From Anaerolineae bacterium (lineage in GTDB: Bacteria; Chloroflexota; Anaerolineae; SpSt-600), in the NCBI GenBank assembly GCA_028275425.1, contig JAPWUT010000035.1:1-10939 (forward strand): 10,939 nt of DNA, in the 5' to 3' direction. The notes under the pieces are model-generated. The model did not search any database and was not told where the DNA came from. It saw only the letters and a program-made list of their open reading frames with translations. Both the position numbers and the translations under genes were made by a program. Below, one piece after another: positions 7,233 through 10,939 of the stretch (positions are counted from its first letter, which is position 1; each line of letters begins with the position of its first letter).

Positions 7233-7237
7233 ATGAA

Positions 7238-8230
7238 ATGAGATGCCCAATAATTCTGGGGCACATCTTAAGCATAGCCGGCCATTCTTCGCATAGCCAA
7301 ATTGGCTGGAAACGCTGGCTTTCAGAACTAAGTTTAACTTGGAAAGGCTTGCTCTTTTCGCTCATTTTGGCTATGCGAAGAGTTGCGCCGCTCTCTCTCG
7401 TTCTCCTCTCGGCGTGCTCCACGCACGCTTTCTCTGGCTCCAAGGCCTTTAACCACGTCCGCTATCTGCATTCAATCGGCCCACACCCGGTCGGCAGTAG
7501 GGCACAGGAACAAGCACGAGATTATATCACCCAAAGCTTGCAAACTAACGGCTGGCAAGTCCAAGTAAACCCCTTCTCCTACCGCGGCATACAGGGTTTC
7601 AACATCCTGGCCTTTAAAGGCGACGGGCCCGGAATCTTATTGGGCACACACTATGACACACGCCCCGTATCCGACCGCAATCCGCCCCACTTGCAGCATA
7701 TGCCAGTCCCCGGCGCTAACGATGGAAACAGCGGCACAGCCGTGCTCCTGGAACTCGCTCGCTGCCTGAAGGAACCGGAAGGTTTCCGCCTATGGCTCGC
7801 CTTCTTTGATGCCGAGGACCGAGGTAATATTGAAGGCTGGCCTTTCTCAGTGGGAGCTTATTTCGCCTCCCAACTGAACCTTGACCTCGCCGCCGTAATT
7901 GTTGTGGATATGGTCGGAGATGCCAATTTGGAAATTTACCAGGAAGCAAATTCGGACAGAGCCCTAACCGAAAGCATCTGGCGCTTGGCCCAAGAACTTG
8001 GCTTATCCAAATACTTCATCCCGCAAGTCAAGTACAGCATCATTGATGACCACTTGCCTTTCGCCTCCAGAGGCATCCCCTCAGCTCTGCTCATTGACTT
8101 TGATTACCCCTACTGGCATACTTCAAACGATACGCCAGATAAGGTAAGCCCCAAAAGCTTAGAAATTGTGGGAAGTGTGCTAAAAGCGTGGGTTGAGAAG
8201 GAGGGGAAAAGATGGACAGAGAAGAGATAA
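7238..8230 (+). CDS. M28-family zinc peptidase or glutaminyl-cyclase-like protein
   Basis: This is a predicted extracytoplasmic zinc enzyme of peptidase family M28, a fold shared by aminopeptidases and glutaminyl-peptide cyclotransferases. Metal and catalytic residues appear in order: His138 (GTHYDTR), Asp162 (GANDGNSG), the Glu193-Asp194 pair (FFDAEDRG), Asp224 (VVDMVGD) and His294 (YWHTSND). The IIDDHLPFASRGIPSALL block (268-285) precedes the last histidine. The PVPGANDG and DDHLPF...WHT pattern is also seen in glutaminyl cyclases, so the substrate is uncertain. From the ATG at 7373 (residue 46) the protein would begin MRRVAPLSLVLLSAC, a short lipoprotein-type signal with lipobox LSAC (Cys60). 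From 7238, which has the good ribosome site, there is an extra 45-residue stretch of unclear character. That stretch is crossed by a 16-bp inverted repeat. The gene overlaps glycerate kinase by 19 bases. Confidence is high for the family and low for the start. Confidence 0.85.
   Translation: MRCPIILGHILSIAGHSSHSQIGWKRWLSELSLTWKGLLFSLILAMRRVAPLSLVLLSACSTHAFSGSKAFNHVRYLHSIGPHPVGSRAQEQARDYITQSLQTNGWQVQVNPFSYRGIQGFNILAFKGDGPGILLGTHYDTRPVSDRNPPHLQHMPVPGANDGNSGTAVLLELARCLKEPEGFRLWLAFFDAEDRGNIEGWPFSVGAYFASQLNLDLAAVIVVDMVGDANLEIYQEANSDRALTESIWRLAQELGLSKYFIPQVKYSIIDDHLPFASRGIPSALLIDFDYPYWHTSNDTPDKVSPKSLEIVGSVLKAWVEKEGKRWTEKR
7286..7381 (+). repeat. 16-bp inverted repeat spanning the M28 N-terminal extension
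   Basis: TCTTCGCATAGCCAAA at 7286-7301 is the exact reverse complement of TTTGGCTATGCGAAGA at 7366-7381, with a 64-base spacer. The left arm overlaps a smaller palindrome (AGCCAA-A-TTGGCT, 7295-7307), the spacer holds another (AAGTT-T-AACTT, 7330-7340), and the core GCATAGCC also occurs as a direct repeat at 7272. The right arm contains the alternative start codon ATG 7373-7375. No target-site duplication is visible, so this is not a clear transposon remnant. It may be a regulatory RNA hairpin or an operator pair. Confidence 0.7.
8198..8204 (+). promoter_or_regulatory. Ribosome binding site fixing the glycerate kinase start
   Basis: AAGGAGG lies seven bases before the ATG at 8212, inside the end of the M28 gene. 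It favours this start over the in-frame ATG at 8230, which would overlap the previous stop by one base. Confidence 0.7.
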
Positions 8231-9534
8231 TGGCCATAATAAACGCCGCCCTCAAAGCCGTTGACCCAGCGGAAGCAATCCGCAAGGTGGTCAAAAGGGA
8301 AGGCAATAACCTCATTGTCGCCGGAAAAACCTACAACCTTGAGAAGTACCGGCGAGTCATAGTTATAGGTGGAGGAAAAGCAGGAGCACCGATGGCTGCA
8401 GCCGTAGAAGGAATACTTGGGGAACGCATCGCCAAAGGTTGGGTCAACGTGAAAGAAGGCTACATCCTTGAGCCAGCACCCACACGCATTACCATAAACC
8501 AAGCCGGCCACCCAACCCCGAACGAATCAGGATTGGAAGGGGCAAAGAGAATTTTGGAGCTGGCATCAGAAGCAGGGGAAGATGATTTGGTCATAACCCT
8601 GATTTCCGGTGGAGGTTCGGCTCTCATGCCCCTCCCTGCCGAAGGCATAACCCTTGAAGACAAGAAAATTGCTACATCTTTGCTCCTGAGGTGTGGGGCC
8701 ACCATAAATGAAATCAACGCCTTGCGCAAGCATATTTCAGCCCTGAAAGGAGGACAGCTGGCTAAGGCTGCATACCCGGCTACGGTCATAAGCCTCATCC
8801 TTTCAGATGTGATAGGAAGCCCATTGGACACTATCGCTTCCGGCCCAACCGCCCCCGATTCAACCACCTTTTCCGATGCCTGGAAAGTCCTGGAAAAATA
8901 TGACCTTTTGCCCGAAATGCCACCCAGTATTGTGGAAAGGATTAAGAGGGGAATGGAAGGAGAAATCCCGGAGACCCCTAAGCCTGGCGACCCCATCTTT
9001 GAGCGGGTACAGAATGTAATCATAGGCGACAATTACATAGCGGCAACGGCGGCCTTAGAGGAGGCTAAAAGGCTCGGCTTTAACGCCATGCTGCTTACCA
9101 CGTTCCTTGAAGGGGAAGCAAGGGAGGTGGCAAAAGCTGTCGCCGCACTGGGAAAAGAAGTAGCCTTTAGAGGCATACCAATCCCCCCGCCGGCTTGCTT
9201 AATCCTTGGAGGCGAGACCACTGTAACCATAAGGGGTAAGGGCAAAGGGGGAAGGAACCAAGAGCTGGCCTTAGCTGCAGCCATCGCTTTAGAAGGCTGG
9301 GAAAGGGTCACCGTAGTTACTCTGGCCACCGATGGGACCGATGGCCCAACTGACGCTGCCGGCGCTATCGTGGACGGAACTACAACCCGAAAAGCTGCCG
9401 CACGAGGCCTGTCTCCGCTCGCTTACCTCCAGAACAACGATTCCTACACCTTCTTCCAAGCCCTCGGTGATTTGCTCGTGACAGGCCCCACCAACACCAA
9501 CGTGAACGATTTAGTGTTTGTATTTGTAAAATAA
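8212..9534 (+). CDS. Glycerate 2-kinase, MOFRL family
   Basis: This cytoplasmic class II glycerate kinase is predicted to phosphorylate D-glycerate to 2-phosphoglycerate with ATP, linking glyoxylate, hydroxypyruvate or serine breakdown to glycolysis. The N-terminal domain (about 1-235) shows VIVIGGGKAGAPMA (49-62, with the conserved Lys56), GHPTPNESG (99-107), LISGGGSALMPLP (130-142), LRKHISALKGGQLA (171-184) and SDVIGSPLDTIASGPT (198-213). The C-terminal MOFRL domain (about 320-440) shows CLILGGETTV, GKGKGGRNQELALAAA and ATDGTDGPTDAAGAI. The length of 440 is standard. Older annotations call such proteins hydroxypyruvate reductase (TtuD), but the motifs are those of the kinase. It overlaps the M28 gene by 19 bases and precedes plsX by a 19-base gap, so all three are probably co-transcribed. 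I see no functional link between it and its neighbours. Confidence 0.93.
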   Translation: MDREEIMAIINAALKAVDPAEAIRKVVKREGNNLIVAGKTYNLEKYRRVIVIGGGKAGAPMAAAVEGILGERIAKGWVNVKEGYILEPAPTRITINQAGHPTPNESGLEGAKRILELASEAGEDDLVITLISGGGSALMPLPAEGITLEDKKIATSLLLRCGATINEINALRKHISALKGGQLAKAAYPATVISLILSDVIGSPLDTIASGPTAPDSTTFSDAWKVLEKYDLLPEMPPSIVERIKRGMEGEIPETPKPGDPIFERVQNVIIGDNYIAATAALEEAKRLGFNAMLLTTFLEGEAREVAKAVAALGKEVAFRGIPIPPPACLILGGETTVTIRGKGKGGRNQELALAAAIALEGWERVTVVTLATDGTDGPTDAAGAIVDGTTTRKAAARGLSPLAYLQNNDSYTFFQALGDLLVTGPTNTNVNDLVFVFVK

Positions 9535-9553
9535 GCAGCTTAGGGAGGCTGAC

Positions 9554-10939
9554 ATGCGCATAATCCTTGATGCTATGGGAGGAGATTACGCACCGCAAGT
9601 AGCGGTGGAAGGGGCCGTGATGGCGGCCCGAGAGTTCGGAGTAGAAGTAATCCTCGTCGGCCGAGAAGAAGCTATCCGGGCCGAACTTTCAAAGCACAAC
9701 ATTAGCGGCCTTTCCTTACCCATAGTCCACGCTTCCCAAGTGATTGAGATGCAAGAGCACCCAGCGGCAGCGGTGAAAGCTAAGCCCGATTCCTCCATGG
9801 TGGTAGGGATGAAGATGCTTAAGCGTGGCGAGGCCGATGCATTCGTGTCGGCTGGGAATTCGGGTGGGGTGTTGGCTGCGGCCATATTTCATTTGGGCCG
9901 AATAAAAGGGATAAAACGCCCTGCCCTCGCCACCCCCTACCCAACCATGAAAGGCTTCTGCTTCTTAATTGACGTTGGAGCCAACACCGATTGCAAGCCC
10001 GATTATCTGCTCCAGTTCGCCCTCATGGGCCACGTCTACGCCGAAAGGGTCATGGGAATAAAGAACCCACGCATAGGCCTGCTTTCCAACGGGGAAGAAG
10101 AAACCAAAGGGACAATGGTGGTCCAAGAGGCCCATCAACTCCTCAAAGCCAGCGGCCTCAATTTCATAGGTAACGTAGAAGGCAAAGACATCCCAGCCGG
10201 CATGGCCGACGTGGTAGTAAGCGATGGCTTCACTGGCAATGTGGTGGTAAAGCTTTCGGAAGGTTTGGCCATGGCGCTCATGGGAATAATCAAGGAAGAG
10301 ATAAAGAAGCGCCCATTGGCAATTCTGGGAGGACTTTTGGCCAAGCCTGCCTTTCAAGCTGTAGCTAAGCGCCTTGACTACCGAGAATACGGGGGAGGGC
10401 CACTCTTAGGGGTGGATGGGGTGGTAATAGTAGCGCACGGGCGGTCTGATGCTATAGCCATTAAGAATGCTATAAGGGCAGCCAAAAAGGCAGTGGAGGG
10501 CGGTATCCTGAAAGCTATAAAAGAAGGGCTTGAAGAAATTCCGAAGAGGAGTAATCCCATGGAAGGGCCAATAAAGGAAGCGGGTGCAATCGTCTTCTGG
10601 GGAGATAACGTAGTGTTACGGAAGAACCAGAACGGCCACTGGCTCTTCCCCAAAGGCCACATAGAGGAAGGGGAAAGCCCAGAAGAAGCGGCCGTCCGAG
10701 AAGTAGCCGAAGAACTGGGCCTCAAAGTAAAGCTGGGTAAGAAAGTGGGAGAAGTGCGTTATTCCTACGGAGGGAAGGAGTACCAGGTGGAATTCTTCAC
10801 AGCCCATGTCCTTGAGCCTCTGCCGGAATGGGAAAGCCACTTCGGCTCCGATGCTTTCCTCTTCCGTTTTGATGAGGCTTCCCGCAGGCTATCCTTCAGC
10901 GATTACACTGCCCTCCTTGAGAAGGCGCTGGGCCACTTT
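9554..10939 (+). CDS. plsX: Phosphate acyltransferase PlsX fused in frame to a NUDIX hydrolase (open at window end)
   Basis: The frame from ATG 9554 (AGGGAGG at 9542-9548, five bases upstream) stays open for 462 codons to the window edge. Residues 1-335 are a full PlsX, the peripheral membrane enzyme that converts acyl-ACP to acyl-phosphate for PlsY. They show DAMGGDYAP (6-14), FVSAGNSGG (97-105), LIDVGANTD (138-146), LLSNGEEETKG (176-186), VVSDGFTGNVVVKLSEG (221-237) and GVDGVVIVAHGRSDA (286-300). Free-standing PlsX normally ends near residue 330-345. Here, without a stop, the frame continues through EIPKRSNP into Met336 and a NUDIX domain: AGAIVFWGDNVVLRK (343-357), HWLFPKGHIEEGE (362-374), then a perfect Nudix box with Gly368, Glu374, Arg382-Glu383, Glu386-Glu387 and Gly389. 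The FPKGH context resembles MutT or Ap4A-hydrolase-type members; the FPGG of CoA-pyrophosphatases is absent. An internal ribosome site precedes Met336, so a separate NUDIX protein is possible, and a one-base indel could also explain the fusion. Confidence 0.9.
   Translation, partial: MRIILDAMGGDYAPQVAVEGAVMAAREFGVEVILVGREEAIRAELSKHNISGLSLPIVHASQVIEMQEHPAAAVKAKPDSSMVVGMKMLKRGEADAFVSAGNSGGVLAAAIFHLGRIKGIKRPALATPYPTMKGFCFLIDVGANTDCKPDYLLQFALMGHVYAERVMGIKNPRIGLLSNGEEETKGTMVVQEAHQLLKASGLNFIGNVEGKDIPAGMADVVVSDGFTGNVVVKLSEGLAMALMGIIKEEIKKRPLAILGGLLAKPAFQAVAKRLDYREYGGGPLLGVDGVVIVAHGRSDAIAIKNAIRAAKKAVEGGILKAIKEGLEEIPKRSNPMEGPIKEAGAIVFWGDNVVLRKNQNGHWLFPKGHIEEGESPEEAAVREVAEELGLKVKLGKKVGEVRYSYGGKEYQVEFFTAHVLEPLPEWESHFGSDAFLFRFDEASRRLSFSDYTALLEKALGHF
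10545..10561 (+). promoter_or_regulatory. Internal ribosome binding site and ATG at the PlsX-NUDIX junction
   Basis: AGAGGAG (10545-10551) lies seven bases before the in-frame ATG at 10559 (Met336), where the NUDIX domain begins. The spacing equals that of the best ribosome sites in this window. A free NUDIX protein of at least 127 residues could be made from here in addition to the fusion. Alternatively, this is the start of what was, or still is, a separate gene. Confidence 0.6.

Noticed and set aside
6790..7236. A 148-codon open frame on the + strand through repeat array 2, with the peptide PRVGPKALANPK repeating every 50 or 51 residues
   Set aside because: The frame is kept only because these two units are 150 and 153 bp; in array 1 the unit is 151 bp, which would shift it. 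The composition is that of GC-rich low-stop DNA, there is no ribosome site, and the hairpins explain the conservation better.
7286..7381. MITE or insertion-sequence remnant with 16-bp terminal inverted repeats
   Set aside because: No target-site duplication flanks the arms, there is no transposase, and the frame of the M28 gene continues through it.
10559..10939. NUDIX region as an independent gene only
   Set aside because: It is in frame with plsX with no intervening stop, so on the sequence as given the default call is one continuous coding region; the separate-gene reading is kept as an alternative in the findings.

Overview
The window is a gene-dense bacterial chromosomal segment in which every supported gene lies on the + strand, in two tightly packed operons separated by GC-rich repeat arrays. 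Start codons are mixed (ATG, GTG, TTG), neighbouring genes often overlap by 1 to 4 bases, and good AGGAGG-type ribosome sites are present. The gene content (type 2 IPP isomerase, Thermus-like bacterial AspRS, folate-dependent TrmFO, MOFRL glycerate kinase, PlsX) fits a deep-branching, possibly thermophilic Gram-positive-related or Chloroflexota-like bacterium. That placement is an inference from gene types and is low confidence.

Layout. Positions 1-242 hold the end of a tandem array of ~150-bp hairpin-rich units. A candidate promoter (251-279) precedes operon 1 (292-6665): a family 2 glycosyltransferase, a polyprenyl-phosphate sugar-1-phosphate transferase, type 2 isopentenyl-diphosphate isomerase (fni), aspartyl-tRNA synthetase (aspS) and the tRNA m5U54 methyltransferase trmFO. 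These five genes run stop-to-start. Positions 6666-7237 hold a second, longer array of the same repeat in the same orientation. Operon 2 (7238 to the window end) follows: an M28-family zinc peptidase or glutaminyl-cyclase-like protein, glycerate 2-kinase, and plsX.

How the genes work together. The first two genes make a lipid-linked glycan (exopolysaccharide or cell-surface polymer). fni supplies the isoprenoid units from which the polyprenyl carrier is built. aspS and trmFO are translation genes that share the transcript. In operon 2, glycerate kinase feeds 2-phosphoglycerate to central metabolism and plsX starts phospholipid synthesis.

Most notable observations. (1) The plsX reading frame has no stop. 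It runs in frame from 9554 through a complete PlsX domain of about 335 residues into a canonical NUDIX hydrolase domain that is still open at the window end. An internal Shine-Dalgarno/ATG pair sits at the junction, and an out-of-frame TAA lies a few bases before it, so this is either a real PlsX-NUDIX fusion with an internal start or a one-base indel. (2) The ~150-bp intergenic repeat carries hairpins whose stems are preserved by paired base changes between copies, which suggests a structured RNA or DNA element. (3) The M28 gene has a long N-terminal extension crossed by a 16-bp inverted repeat that buries an alternative start codon.
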